64,000 nucleotides of DNA, from NCBI RefSeq assembly GCF_026341825.1, contig NZ_JAPENY010000002.1, positions 2,451,001 through 2,515,000 of the forward strand. Reading direction: 5' to 3'. Both the position numbers and the translations under genes were made by a program. The notes below the pieces were generated by a model. It worked only from the letters and a program-made list of their open reading frames with translations, was not told the origin of the DNA and searched no databases. Origin of the DNA: Streptomyces sp. NBC_00620 (GTDB lineage: Bacteria > Actinomycetota > Actinomycetes > Streptomycetales > Streptomycetaceae). Positions 51,639-60,002 of the stretch are shown here, piece by piece (position 1 is the first letter of the stretch; each line of letters begins with the position of its first letter).

Positions 51639-52657
51639 GCCTCAAGACCCCCTCCGCCTCCCCGGACGCCGTGGCCGACTCGCCCTCGCCCGAGCGCACC
51701 GCGACCCGCCTGACTCCCCAGGCCCTGCTGCGGATCCCGCACGGCGGACTGATCGTCGTCCTCGTCCTGGTGGCGCTGTTCACCGCCCTCCAGGCGGACT
51801 CCTTCACCACCTCCCAGAACCTGATCAACGTGCTGCGGCAGATCAGCGTGACCGCGGTGATCGCCGGCGGGCTCACCCTGCTGATGACCGCCGGGGGCAT
51901 GGACTTCTCCATGGGCAGCAACGCGGCCGTCACCGTGTCGGTGGGCGCGACCCTGCTGCACAGCGGCCAGTCCACGTTCGTCACCGTGCTCCTCAGCCTG
52001 CTGCTCGCCACCGCGATAGGCCTGGTCAACGGCTTGGTGGTGACCTACACCCGGGTCGCGCCGTTCGTCGCCACCCTCGCGTCCGCGATGCTCCTGGACG
52101 GCGTCGCCCTGCTGGTCCTCAACGGCGAGAGCGTCACCATCGGCGACAAGATGTCCGCGCTGGGCAACTCCAAGTTCCTCGGCCTCCCGTACCTGCTGAT
52201 CGTGGCCCTGCTGGTGCTCGTGGCGATCGGTCTGGTCATGCGGTTCACCACCTTCGGCCGTGACGCCTTCGCGATGGGTGGCAACGAGCACGTGGCCCGG
52301 CTGAGCGGCATCAACGTCTCCGGACGCAAGCTCGCCCTGTACGCGCTCGCCGGCGGCCTCGCGGGCCTGGCCGGGCTGATGCTGCTCTCCCGGCTCGGTG
52401 CCGCCGCCCCGAACACCGGCGGACTGCAGACCCAGCTGACGGCCGTCGCCGCGGTGGTCATCGGCGGCACCTCGCTCGCCGGCGGCCGCGGCACCGTCGT
52501 GGGAACCGCCCTCGGCGCGGTACTGCTCGGTGTCGTCGCCAACGCCCTCAACCTGCTCGAGGTCAACAGCTACTACCAGTACGTCGTGACCGGCGGGGTG
52601 CTGCTCGTCGCAGCCATCGTCAACGAGTTCCAGCGCAAGTCCGAGCCGGGCCACTAG
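51635..52657 (+). CDS. ribose-type ABC importer permease
   Basis: 340 residues, GTG start overlapping the ATPase stop (GTGA). RbsC-like with 8-10 hydrophobic segments. Signature parts are TLLMTAGGMDFSMGS, TRVAPFVATLASAM, GNEHVARLSGINV and AVVIGGTSLAGGRGTVVGT. The N-terminal 35 residues are cytosolic. It forms the membrane channel as a homodimer. Confidence 0.92.
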   Translation: MSLKTPSASPDAVADSPSPERTATRLTPQALLRIPHGGLIVVLVLVALFTALQADSFTTSQNLINVLRQISVTAVIAGGLTLLMTAGGMDFSMGSNAAVTVSVGATLLHSGQSTFVTVLLSLLLATAIGLVNGLVVTYTRVAPFVATLASAMLLDGVALLVLNGESVTIGDKMSALGNSKFLGLPYLLIVALLVLVAIGLVMRFTTFGRDAFAMGGNEHVARLSGINVSGRKLALYALAGGLAGLAGLMLLSRLGAAAPNTGGLQTQLTAVAAVVIGGTSLAGGRGTVVGTALGAVLLGVVANALNLLEVNSYYQYVVTGGVLLVAAIVNEFQRKSEPGH

Positions 52658-52721
52658 CGCCGCGTCAGGCCGTTCGGCGCCGGCGACCAGGGACGTCCGC
52701 CGGTGCGGCGCCGACCAGGAG

Positions 52722-52738
52722 CGCACATCGATTTTGCG
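52722..52738. promoter_or_regulatory. 17-bp dyad, site 2 of the catabolic island
   Basis: CGCACATCGATTTTGCG lies in the permease/binding-protein gap and has the same arm spacing as sites at 49340 and 54995. TTTTGCGC repeats at 52732-52739 and 52752-52759, 20 bp apart, extending the site by two helical turns. Confidence 0.45.
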
Positions 52739-52815
52739 CATCCCCCGCAGCTTTTGCGCGCCCCCACACCCGTGTCACCACCCTTCTCTTCAACGATGCA
52801 GGAAAGGCCAACCCC

Positions 52816-53814
52816 ATGAAGCCCACCGCCCGCTACCTCCCCCACGCTCGAAATCGCTCGCGCGGGGGGACCCCCATCGCCGCCGCGGCCTCCCTCGTCG
52901 GCGCCGCCGCGCTGGTCCTGTCCGGATGCGGCACGCAGAACGACAGCGGGGGCGCCGCCGAAGGCTCGGTCACCCTCGGTTTCGTCAACGGCGCCAACAC
53001 CAACTTCCACAGCTGTCTGCTGAAGGCCGTGGAGGCGACGGCCAAGACGGACGGGGCCAAGGTGTACTCGGCCAACTCCAAGCAGGACGCCGGGACCGAG
53101 CTGTCCAACATCGAGGACATGATCTCCCGCAATGTGGACGCGCTGATCGTCCAGACCGTCAACGTCGACGCCCTCGAGGGCGACATAGCCAAGGCCAAGG
53201 CCGCCGGTATCCCGATCTTCCTGACCTCCGTGGCCACGGACGACATGTCGGACGTCCTGGGCGTCGCCAAGGTCGACCTGAAGAAGGTCGGCGCCATGGA
53301 CGCCGGCTGGATCGGGACGGACGCCGCCGGCAAGGACGTGAAGGTCGGCATCGTCGCGGGTGCCCCCGGCGCCGCCTCCGACCTGCTCGTGGGCGGCTTC
53401 AAGGCCGGCCTTCCGGCGAACGCCAAGGTGGTGGCCAACCAGCCCGGCATGTTCAACCCGGTCAAGGCCCAGGAGGTCGCCGAGAACATGATCCAGGCCA
53501 ACCCCGACCTGGACTACGCCTTCGTCGCCAACGAGGAGATGGGCTTCGCCGTACGCAAGGCGTTCGACGCCGCCGGCGCCGAGGACGTCAAGATCGTGAC
53601 CACCAACGGTACCGACGAGGGGCTGGCCGCCGTCAAGAGCGGGGACTTCTCCGCCACCGTGGCCAACTCGGCGATGACGATCGGCCAGACCGCGGTCAAG
53701 AACACGATCGCCCTGCTGGACAAGGACAAGGCGGTTGACAAAATTGCCAACATTCCTCTTCTCTTGGTCACCAAGGACAACTTGAGCGAGGCACCCCAGT
53801 ACTGCCCCAAGTAG
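52816..53814 (+). CDS. sugar-type ABC substrate-binding lipoprotein
   Basis: 332 residues. Lipoprotein signal with lipobox LSGC at about residues 35-38, after an unusually long N-region (residues 7-20) encoded by a dispersed Streptomyces repeat. Peripla_BP_4 fold: SVTLGFVNGANTNFHSCLLKAVE and NVDALIVQTVNVDAL resemble ribose/AI-2-type binding proteins. It delivers the ligand to the importer encoded upstream, from its own promoter region with a dyad. Ligand unknown. Confidence 0.9.
   Translation: MKPTARYLPHARNRSRGGTPIAAAASLVGAAALVLSGCGTQNDSGGAAEGSVTLGFVNGANTNFHSCLLKAVEATAKTDGAKVYSANSKQDAGTELSNIEDMISRNVDALIVQTVNVDALEGDIAKAKAAGIPIFLTSVATDDMSDVLGVAKVDLKKVGAMDAGWIGTDAAGKDVKVGIVAGAPGAASDLLVGGFKAGLPANAKVVANQPGMFNPVKAQEVAENMIQANPDLDYAFVANEEMGFAVRKAFDAAGAEDVKIVTTNGTDEGLAAVKSGDFSATVANSAMTIGQTAVKNTIALLDKDKAVDKIANIPLLLVTKDNLSEAPQYCPK
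52835..52877. repeat. dispersed Streptomyces palindromic repeat inside the lipoprotein signal
   Basis: The stretch ACCTCCCCCACGCTCG ... GGGGGGACCCCCAT is a copy of a short palindromic repeat I recall as widespread between Streptomyces genes. Here it lies in frame in the signal-peptide N-region, encoding about LPHARNRSRGGTP. A second copy is 1 kb downstream (53897-53935). Confidence 0.65.
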
Positions 53815-53896
53815 TCAGGGGCCCCACCAGGAAACGGTGCCTGTCTCACCGCGTCCGAGCCGCAATACTCGCCGCGCCGCAATGTTCCAGGTAGTG

Positions 53897-53935
53897 CCTC
53901 CCCCGCTCTCGGCTTCCCTTGAGCGGGGGACCCAT
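53897..53935. repeat. dispersed palindromic repeat, second copy
   Basis: TCCCCCGCTC (53899-53908) pairs perfectly with GAGCGGGGGA (53921-53930). Together with flanks CCT and CCCAT it matches the copy at 52835-52877. It follows the binding-protein gene and may act as terminator. A further C/G-rich hairpin lies at about 53970-54003 before the LysR start. Confidence 0.65.
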
Positions 53936-54017
53936 CAAGGAGATTCCGGCGGCGGGCGAACCCACGCACCCTCCCCCTCCGGTCTCGGGCTGACGGGAGG
54001 GGGTTTCCGGAGGAAAC

Positions 54018-54929
54018 ATGGACCGCTTGCTCCTCATGCACAGCTTCGTCACCGTCGCGCAGGTCGGCAGCTTCAGTGGAGCCGCCAAGAAGCTGGGCTC
54101 TTCCGGCTCGCTCGTGTCACGGCACGTGGCCGAACTGGAACGGCAGGTAGGCGTCCGTCTGGTCAATCGCACGGCCCGTTCGGTGAGCCTCACCGAACCG
54201 GGTCAGCGGTACGCCGAATTCGCGGCACGCATACTCGACGAGATCGAGGCCGAGGACGCGGGTATCGCCCACCTCCATGACCGTGCCGAAGGCACGCTCA
54301 GCATCATCTGCCCCAAGTGGATAGGAAGTCTGGATCTCGGGGACGCCATCGCCGCATTCTCGGCGGCGCATCCCAAAATTCACGTCCGCTTCGAACTCGG
54401 CGGAATGTCCGACCGGACTTACGATTTCCTGGACAGCGGATTCGACGTCGCCTTCCACACCCGGGACCTGCGCGACTCCAGCGTCCGGCTCAAGAAGATC
54501 GCCTCATTGCCCTTCGTGCTGTGCGCGTCGAAGGAATACCTGGACCGGGAAGGCCCGCTCACCGAGCCGAACGGCCTCGCGCTCCACGAGTGCCTCGTGC
54601 ACGTCAACGACCCCGTGTGGCGCATCGGCCACGGCCACGCCTCCACACTGCACAAGATCCGCAACGTGGCGTTCTCGTCCAATTCCTACCTGGCTCTGCA
54701 GAAAGCAGCCGTGCACGGCCGTGGCATCGCCCTGCTGCCGCAGCGCCCGGCCTACGACGACCTCATCTCCGGCGCGCTGAAGGTCCTGCTCCCCGAACTC
54801 GCCGTACCCGACCGCCCACTCTACGCAATTTACGGTCCCGGTCAGGCAACTCCCAGGAAAATCACCGTATTTCTCGACTTCCTCACCGAGTGGTTCTCCA
54901 GCAATCCCATTCCGGTGATCGACAAGTGA
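54018..54929 (+). CDS. LysR-family regulator
   Basis: 303 residues. N-terminal HTH (about 18-40, SFSGAAKKLGSSGSLVSRHVAELE) and a LysR_substrate domain of the CrgA-like type. ATG after GGAGGAAAC. It sits between the ABC importer genes and the catabolic operon in the same direction. Three similar dyads before these units make it the likely local regulator; the inducer is probably the imported compound or an intermediate. The direct repeat AAGTGACCTGA (54924, 54947) spans its stop. Confidence 0.92.
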   Translation: MDRLLLMHSFVTVAQVGSFSGAAKKLGSSGSLVSRHVAELERQVGVRLVNRTARSVSLTEPGQRYAEFAARILDEIEAEDAGIAHLHDRAEGTLSIICPKWIGSLDLGDAIAAFSAAHPKIHVRFELGGMSDRTYDFLDSGFDVAFHTRDLRDSSVRLKKIASLPFVLCASKEYLDREGPLTEPNGLALHECLVHVNDPVWRIGHGHASTLHKIRNVAFSSNSYLALQKAAVHGRGIALLPQRPAYDDLISGALKVLLPELAVPDRPLYAIYGPGQATPRKITVFLDFLTEWFSSNPIPVIDK

Positions 54930-54994
54930 CCTGATCCATGGCCGGTAAGTGACCTGACACTGCCCGACCGTTGCCCGGACCAAACGACCGGGCG

Positions 54995-55011
54995 TGCAAG
55001 AAACGTTTGCG
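54995..55011. promoter_or_regulatory. 17-bp dyad, site 3 of the catabolic island
   Basis: TGCAAGAAACGTTTGCG lies 112 bp before the VOC dioxygenase start. Flanking GGCG matches site 1 at 49336-49339 exactly. It could control the seven-gene operon. Confidence 0.55.
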
Positions 55012-55122
55012 ATGCCTGCGCAGCAAGGTTGTTGAGACCGCCTCTGCCGCAAATCTACGATCGCCGGGAGTAGGTGACCGTACAAGTCCCGCAGGCGTGC
55101 TCTGCGACGAAGCGAGGAATCC

Positions 55123-56043
55123 ATGGGAATCCAGAGAATCGAATCGGTCACCTACAGCATCGCCGACCTCGGCGAATGCGCCCGGTTCTTCGACGACTTC
55201 GGACTGTTCCTGGTGGAGAAGACCGACGAGTACGCGGTCTTCGAGACGCTCACCGGTCAGACGCTCCACCTCGACACCGACCCCGGCCCGCTGCTGCCGC
55301 CCCCGGTGGAAGGCGGCCCCACCCTCCGTGAGGTGGTGTGGGGCGTCGACACCCAGGAGGAACTGGAGCGGCTGGTGGCGGCCGTCGGCCGTGACCGCGC
55401 CCTCCGCGAGGACGCCGCCGGCGTGTTCCACACCGTGGACGAGACAGGCTTCGGCGTCGGTCTGACCCTGGCCCGGCCGAGGCCCGCGCCCGTCACCCCG
55501 CGCCCCGCCAACGCGCTGGGCAGCGTCAACCGCTGGAACACCGCGCTGGAGGCGATCACCCGGGTCCACCCCCTGCGGATGTGCCACGTGGCGCTCAACA
55601 TCCCCAAGGAGGGCCGGGAGAAGGCCGTCGGGTTCTACGTGGAGCTCCTCGGTTTCCGGCCCACCGACGTGGTCGAGCCCATGGGCGTCTTCATGCAGGC
55701 GCCGGGCGACGAGGACCAGCACACGATGCTGCTGTGCCACCGCCCCGACAAGGCCGGCGTCAACCACATCGCCTACGAGGTGCCCGGCTTCGACGACGTC
55801 ATCGAGGGCGGCAACCACATGATCGACCAGGGTTGGCGCGAGGCACGCAAGCTCGGCCGCCACACCGTCGGTTCCAACGTCTTCCGGTTCGTGCACGCGC
55901 CGTGCGGCGGGCGGGTCGAGTACGCCGCCGACATGGACCGGGTCGACGACACGTACGAGACCCGCGTCCACGAGACCACGCCGCCCCACCACATCTGGGC
56001 GCTGCGCACCAACCGCGACCAGCAGGACGCCCCCGCCTCCTGA
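55123..56043 (+). CDS. VOC-superfamily extradiol dioxygenase-like protein
   Basis: 306 residues, the length and two-domain form of type I extradiol ring-cleavage dioxygenases. The C-terminal domain holds a 2-His-1-carboxylate triad: H155 (CHVALNI), H215 (NHIAYEV) and E267 (GRVEYAAD). The N-terminal domain lacks the set. It would split a catechol-like ring with O2 and Fe(II); a VOC hydrolase or isomerase is an alternative. First gene of a seven-gene operon with aldehyde dehydrogenase and FAH-type genes, as in meta-cleavage routes. Confidence 0.85.
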   Translation: MGIQRIESVTYSIADLGECARFFDDFGLFLVEKTDEYAVFETLTGQTLHLDTDPGPLLPPPVEGGPTLREVVWGVDTQEELERLVAAVGRDRALREDAAGVFHTVDETGFGVGLTLARPRPAPVTPRPANALGSVNRWNTALEAITRVHPLRMCHVALNIPKEGREKAVGFYVELLGFRPTDVVEPMGVFMQAPGDEDQHTMLLCHRPDKAGVNHIAYEVPGFDDVIEGGNHMIDQGWREARKLGRHTVGSNVFRFVHAPCGGRVEYAADMDRVDDTYETRVHETTPPHHIWALRTNRDQQDAPAS

Positions 56044-56091
56044 CCCAGCCCCCTGTTCATTTCGCTCGCCGGCCTGAAAGGGCACCCACTG

Positions 56092-57540
56092 ATGACCACC
56101 GACCACGGCTACCCCGCCGTCCGCATGTACATAGCGGGCGAGTGGTGCCAAGGCGGCACCGGACGCACCGCCCCGATCGTGAACCCGGCCACCGAGGTGG
56201 CGATCGGGGAAGTACCGCTCGCCACCACCGCCGATCTGGACCGCGCCCTCGACTCCGCCGGCGAAGGCTTCAAGACCTGGCGCGACACCCCCATCGTCAA
56301 GCGCACCGCCATCCTGCACGCCGCCGCCGACCTCCTGGAGGAGCGCAGTGTGGAGGTCGGCCGGATCATGACCGTGGAGCAGGGCAAGCCCCTCGCCGAG
56401 GCGGTCGGGGAGGCCAACCGCGTCGCGGGCACCCTGCGCTGGCACGCTGACGACGCCCGCCGCGCCTACGGCCGCATCATTCCCTCGGCGCCCGGCACGC
56501 TGCTGTCCGTGCGCCGCGAACCCCTCGGGCCCGTCGCCGCCTTCGTCCCCTGGAACTTCCCCGCGGGCGGGCCGATGCGGAAGATCTCCTCCGCGCTCTC
56601 GGCCGGCTGCTCCATCATCATCAAGGCCTCCGAGGAGACCCCGGCCACCGCCGCGGCCCTCGTCGGCTGCTTCGTGGACGCCGGACTCCCCGACGGTGTC
56701 CTCAACCTGGTCTTCGGTGAACCGGCGGAGGTCTCCGCCCATCTGATCGCCTCCCCGGTCGTCCGCCTCGTCGCCTTCACCGGCTCGGTCCCCGTGGGCA
56801 AGCTGCTCGCCGCCGCCGCGGGTGAGGTCATGAAGCCCTCCCTGATGGAGCTGGGCGGCCACGCCCCGGTGATCGTGTGCGCGGACGCCGACCCGGCCAG
56901 GGCCGCGCGCCGTGCCGCACAGGCGAAGTTCGCCAACGCCGGACAGGTCTGCACCTCGCCGAGCCGCTTCCTGGTCCACGAGAGCCTCGTCGAGGACTTC
57001 ACCGCCGAGTTCGTGAAGGCCGCCGAGGCGATCGTCGTCGGCGACGGCCTGGCGGAGGGCACCACCATGGGACCGCTCGCCAACGAGCGCCGGCTCCAGG
57101 CCATCCAGCGCCTGACCGACGACGCCGTCAGCCGCGGAGCCACCGTCCGCACGGGCGGCGCACGCCTGGACCGCGCGGGCTACTTCTTCGCGCCGACCGT
57201 CCTGACCGACGTACCGGCGGACGCGGACCTGATGCACGAGGAGCCGTTCGGGCCGATCGCGCCCATCGTCCCCTTCAGCGACCTCGACGAGGCGCTCGCC
57301 GTCGCGAACGCGCTGCCGTACGGTCTCGCCGCCTACGGCTTCACCGAGTCCGCCGCCACCGCCGAGCGCCTGGTGCGCGAACTGGAGGCCGGAATCCTCT
57401 CCCTCAACCACTGCGGCGGCTCCGTCAGCGAGGCCCCCTCCGGCGGTGTCAAGGACAGCGGCTACGGCAGGGAGGGCGGCCCCGAGGCCCTGGACGCCTA
57501 CCTGGTCACCAAGCGCGTCTCCCACCTGCTGGCGGGCTGA
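56092..57540 (+). CDS. aldehyde dehydrogenase
   Basis: 482 residues with the complete NAD(P)-dependent ALDH set: PWNFPAGG, FTGSVPVGK, MELGGHAP (general-base Glu) and GQVCTSPSRF (nucleophile Cys). It resembles semialdehyde dehydrogenases of the GabD/HpaE kind. In this operon it may oxidise the semialdehyde made by ring cleavage. It follows the dioxygenase gene by 48 bp and precedes the FAH gene by 6 bp. Confidence 0.92.
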   Translation: MTTDHGYPAVRMYIAGEWCQGGTGRTAPIVNPATEVAIGEVPLATTADLDRALDSAGEGFKTWRDTPIVKRTAILHAAADLLEERSVEVGRIMTVEQGKPLAEAVGEANRVAGTLRWHADDARRAYGRIIPSAPGTLLSVRREPLGPVAAFVPWNFPAGGPMRKISSALSAGCSIIIKASEETPATAAALVGCFVDAGLPDGVLNLVFGEPAEVSAHLIASPVVRLVAFTGSVPVGKLLAAAAGEVMKPSLMELGGHAPVIVCADADPARAARRAAQAKFANAGQVCTSPSRFLVHESLVEDFTAEFVKAAEAIVVGDGLAEGTTMGPLANERRLQAIQRLTDDAVSRGATVRTGGARLDRAGYFFAPTVLTDVPADADLMHEEPFGPIAPIVPFSDLDEALAVANALPYGLAAYGFTESAATAERLVRELEAGILSLNHCGGSVSEAPSGGVKDSGYGREGGPEALDAYLVTKRVSHLLAG

Positions 57541-57546
57541 GGCGCC

Positions 57547-58344
57547 ATGCGATACACCCGTGTCTCGGTCGGCGGACGAGCGGTGTGGGGCCGCGTGGGG
57601 GAGGAGGACATCGAGCTGCTGTCCGAGTCCCCGCTCAGCGCCACGCGGTGCCAGCCGCATGTCGAGTGCAGTCCCACCGTCATCGGCACGGTGTCACGTG
57701 CCACCGCGACCTGGCTGCCCGTCGTCGTCCCGCCCGTGTTCTACGCGGTCGGCTTCAACTACCCGCGGCACATCGCGCACGCCGGCGCCCAGGTGCCCAG
57801 CCGCCCCGAGGTGGGCTACCGGGCCAACAACGCGCTGACCGGGCACCTTTCACCCATCGTGAAGCCGGCCGAGGTGGCGGGCCGGTTCGAGGCCGAGCCG
57901 GAACTCGTCGCGGTCATCGGCCGCACCCTGCGGCACGCCACCCACGAGGAAGCGCGCAAGTCCGTCTTCGGCTGGACCATCGGCAACGACATCAGTGCCC
58001 GCACCTGGCAGCACGAGGACCGCACGTTCTGGCGCAGCAAGAACAGCGACACGTTCAAGCCCATGGGGCCCTGGATCGAGACCGACGTCGACGCGCTCGC
58101 CCAGACGACCACGCTCCGCGTCAACGGTGAGGTCCGCGCCGCATTCCCGACCGGCGACATGGTCTTCGACCCCTACGACTACATCGTCGAGATCACCAAG
58201 CACATCACCATGCACCCGGGCGACGTGCTGTGGATGGGCGCCGAGTCCACCTGCCAGATCGAGCCGGGCGACACCGTCGACGTCGAGATCTCCGGCATCG
58301 GCGTGCTGTCCAACCCCGTACATCCAGAAGGGATTCACGCATGA
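57547..58344 (+). CDS. fumarylacetoacetate hydrolase-family protein
   Basis: 265 residues. FAH fold with metal ligands in FEAEPELVAVIG (ExE), GNDISAR and the WIGNDI-like block; GESTCQIEPGDTVDVEI-type end is seen as AESTCQIEPGDTVDVEI. Members act as isomerase/decarboxylase in homoprotocatechuate breakdown or as 2,4-diketo-3-deoxy sugar acid hydrolases. Both fit parts of this island. The next ATG overlaps its stop. Confidence 0.9.
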   Translation: MRYTRVSVGGRAVWGRVGEEDIELLSESPLSATRCQPHVECSPTVIGTVSRATATWLPVVVPPVFYAVGFNYPRHIAHAGAQVPSRPEVGYRANNALTGHLSPIVKPAEVAGRFEAEPELVAVIGRTLRHATHEEARKSVFGWTIGNDISARTWQHEDRTFWRSKNSDTFKPMGPWIETDVDALAQTTTLRVNGEVRAAFPTGDMVFDPYDYIVEITKHITMHPGDVLWMGAESTCQIEPGDTVDVEISGIGVLSNPVHPEGIHA

Positions 58345-58712
58345 GCAACGCACCCCGCTACATCCACCACGTCAACTTCCCCACCACCGACCCCGACCGC
58401 ACCGCCGAGTGGTACACGAAGGTCTTCGGACTGAAGCGGATCATGCCCAAGTCCAACACCAAAGTGGTGCTGATGACCCGCGGCAACTTCGACCTGCACT
58501 TCACCCCGGTCGAGGAGATGGAGCGCATGGCGCCCTATCACTTCGCCGTCGAGGTCGACGACTGGGACGACTTCCTCGCCCACCTCAAGGAGCTCGGCAT
58601 CCGGCACACCCGCCCGATCGAGCGCCCCGAGAACCAGTCCAAGTTCTGCTACATCCACGACCCCGACCACACCATGATCGAGCTGGTCTGGCACGGCAAG
58701 CGCCCCAACTGA
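58341..58712 (+). CDS. small VOC-family protein
   Basis: 123 residues, one glyoxalase-fold chain likely working as a dimer. Metal candidates H10 (YIHHVNF), H67 (YHFAVEV) and E114 (HTMIELVW). The ATG overlaps the FAH stop, so it is coupled to it. Likely a lyase, isomerase or dioxygenase acting on a pathway intermediate; exact reaction not evident. Confidence 0.85.
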   Translation: MSNAPRYIHHVNFPTTDPDRTAEWYTKVFGLKRIMPKSNTKVVLMTRGNFDLHFTPVEEMERMAPYHFAVEVDDWDDFLAHLKELGIRHTRPIERPENQSKFCYIHDPDHTMIELVWHGKRPN

Positions 58713-58738
58713 TCGCCCTCTGCTAGGAGTTCACCCCT

Positions 58739-59524
58739 ATGCCTCTCGCCGACTCCGACGGCACCTCCATCTACTACGAGCGCCACGGCAGCGGTCCGGC
58801 GATCCTGTTCGTGCACGGCAGTGGCGGGCACCACGCCGCCTGGTGGCAGCAAGTGGCCGCGCTGCGCGAGGAGTTCACGGTCGTCACCGTGGACCTGCGC
58901 GGCTTCGGCAAGTCCGACTCGTCGATGCCCGAGTTCGACGGCCAGGACTTCCCCGGCGACGTGGTCGCCGTCCTGGACGCCGAGGACCTGACCGATGCCA
59001 TGCTGGTGGGCCAGTCCATCGGCTCGGTGGCCGCCCTGCGCGCCGGTCTGCTCCGCCCCGAGCGGGTCGGCTCGGTCGTCCTCGGCCACTCGCTCGGCGG
59101 GATCAGCCACCCCGAGCTCAAGGAACTGGCCGCCGCCGACCGCGCCGAGGCCGTCAAACTCCCGGTCATCGACCGCCTGTTGACCAAGCGGTTCCAGCAG
59201 GAGCGGGCCGACCTCACCTTCCTCTTCCAGCAGATGGGCACCTTCAACGTCGCGAAGATGGCCGACCTGCGCAACCTCGACACCAACGGCCCGTCCCTGG
59301 AGGACATCGAGGCCTCGGGCGTCAAGGTCGCTTTCCTGGCCGGCGAGAAGGACGCGGTGCTCAGCGTGAAGACCGTGACCCGCGCCCACGAGCTGACGCC
59401 CGGCTCGCACCTGGAGATCGTCCCGGACGCCCCGCACTCCATGTACTGGGAGACGCCGGCGCAGTACAACGCGGCCGTCGCCCGCCTGCGCCGCACCCTC
59501 ACCGCACAGAAGGAAGCCGCATGA
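58739..59524 (+). CDS. alpha/beta-hydrolase
   Basis: 261 residues with HGSGG oxyanion motif, nucleophile elbow GQSIGS, Asp in GEKDAV and His in PDAPHSMYWE. It resembles meta-cleavage-product hydrolases and 3-oxoadipate enol-lactonases in form. It follows the VOC gene by 26 bp; the next start overlaps its stop. Probably hydrolyses a C-C or ester bond in the pathway. Confidence 0.9.
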   Translation: MPLADSDGTSIYYERHGSGPAILFVHGSGGHHAAWWQQVAALREEFTVVTVDLRGFGKSDSSMPEFDGQDFPGDVVAVLDAEDLTDAMLVGQSIGSVAALRAGLLRPERVGSVVLGHSLGGISHPELKELAAADRAEAVKLPVIDRLLTKRFQQERADLTFLFQQMGTFNVAKMADLRNLDTNGPSLEDIEASGVKVAFLAGEKDAVLSVKTVTRAHELTPGSHLEIVPDAPHSMYWETPAQYNAAVARLRRTLTAQKEAA

Positions 59525-60000
59525 GCAGCCTCACCCTCGACGCCGCCGAAGAGATCATCGACGCCGCCCTCAAGCGCGCCCAGTCGCTCGGGAAAGCGGT
59601 GAGCGTCGCCGTGGTGGACGCGGGCGGCTTCGTCATCAGCGTCCGCCGCTCGGACGGGGCACGTCCGCTGACCCCGGACATCGCCCGCGCCAAGGCGTAC
59701 ACCGCGGCCGTGATGCAGCGGCCCGGCAAGATGCTGAAGAAGTGGCAGGAGAGCCAGCCGGTCTTCTTCTCCCAGCTCTCCCAACTGCCGGGCGCCGCCA
59801 TGCCGATCATGGCCACTGAGGGCAGCATGACGATCAAGAAGGACGGCGAGATCATCGGCGGCCTCGGCATCGCCGGCGGCACCGCGGACGAGGACCAGCA
59901 GATCGCCGACGAGATCCTTCAATCCCTCGGCTACGAGCTGGAGTTCGCCGCCTGGGGCGTCGCGGGCAAGCCGGCCGGGAACACCGAGAAGGCGGTCTGA
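59521..60000 (+). CDS. GlcG/HbpS-type protein
   Basis: 159 residues with ATGA overlap to the hydrolase gene. GlcG/HbpS fold: AVSVAVVDAGGFVISVRRSDGARP, KAYTAAVMQRP and GGLGIAGGTADEDQQIA. No signal peptide, so unlike exported HbpS it stays inside. Members are often found in catabolic operons with no proven reaction; heme or flavin-like ligand binding has been reported for some. Confidence 0.85.
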   Translation: MSSLTLDAAEEIIDAALKRAQSLGKAVSVAVVDAGGFVISVRRSDGARPLTPDIARAKAYTAAVMQRPGKMLKKWQESQPVFFSQLSQLPGAAMPIMATEGSMTIKKDGEIIGGLGIAGGTADEDQQIADEILQSLGYELEFAAWGVAGKPAGNTEKAV

Positions 60001-60002
60001 TC

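Noticed and set aside
52752..52759. Second TTTTGCGC as a separate operator
   Set aside because: It has no clear mirror arm of its own; it is better described as an extension of the dyad at 52722-52738.
54883..57660. Very long open frame on the minus strand opposite the LysR end, dioxygenase and aldehyde dehydrogenase genes
   Set aside because: In such G+C-rich DNA the strand opposite a gene often lacks stops. The translation is low-complexity (Gly, Arg, Asp, His-rich) without any recognisable domain, while the plus strand encodes clear families.
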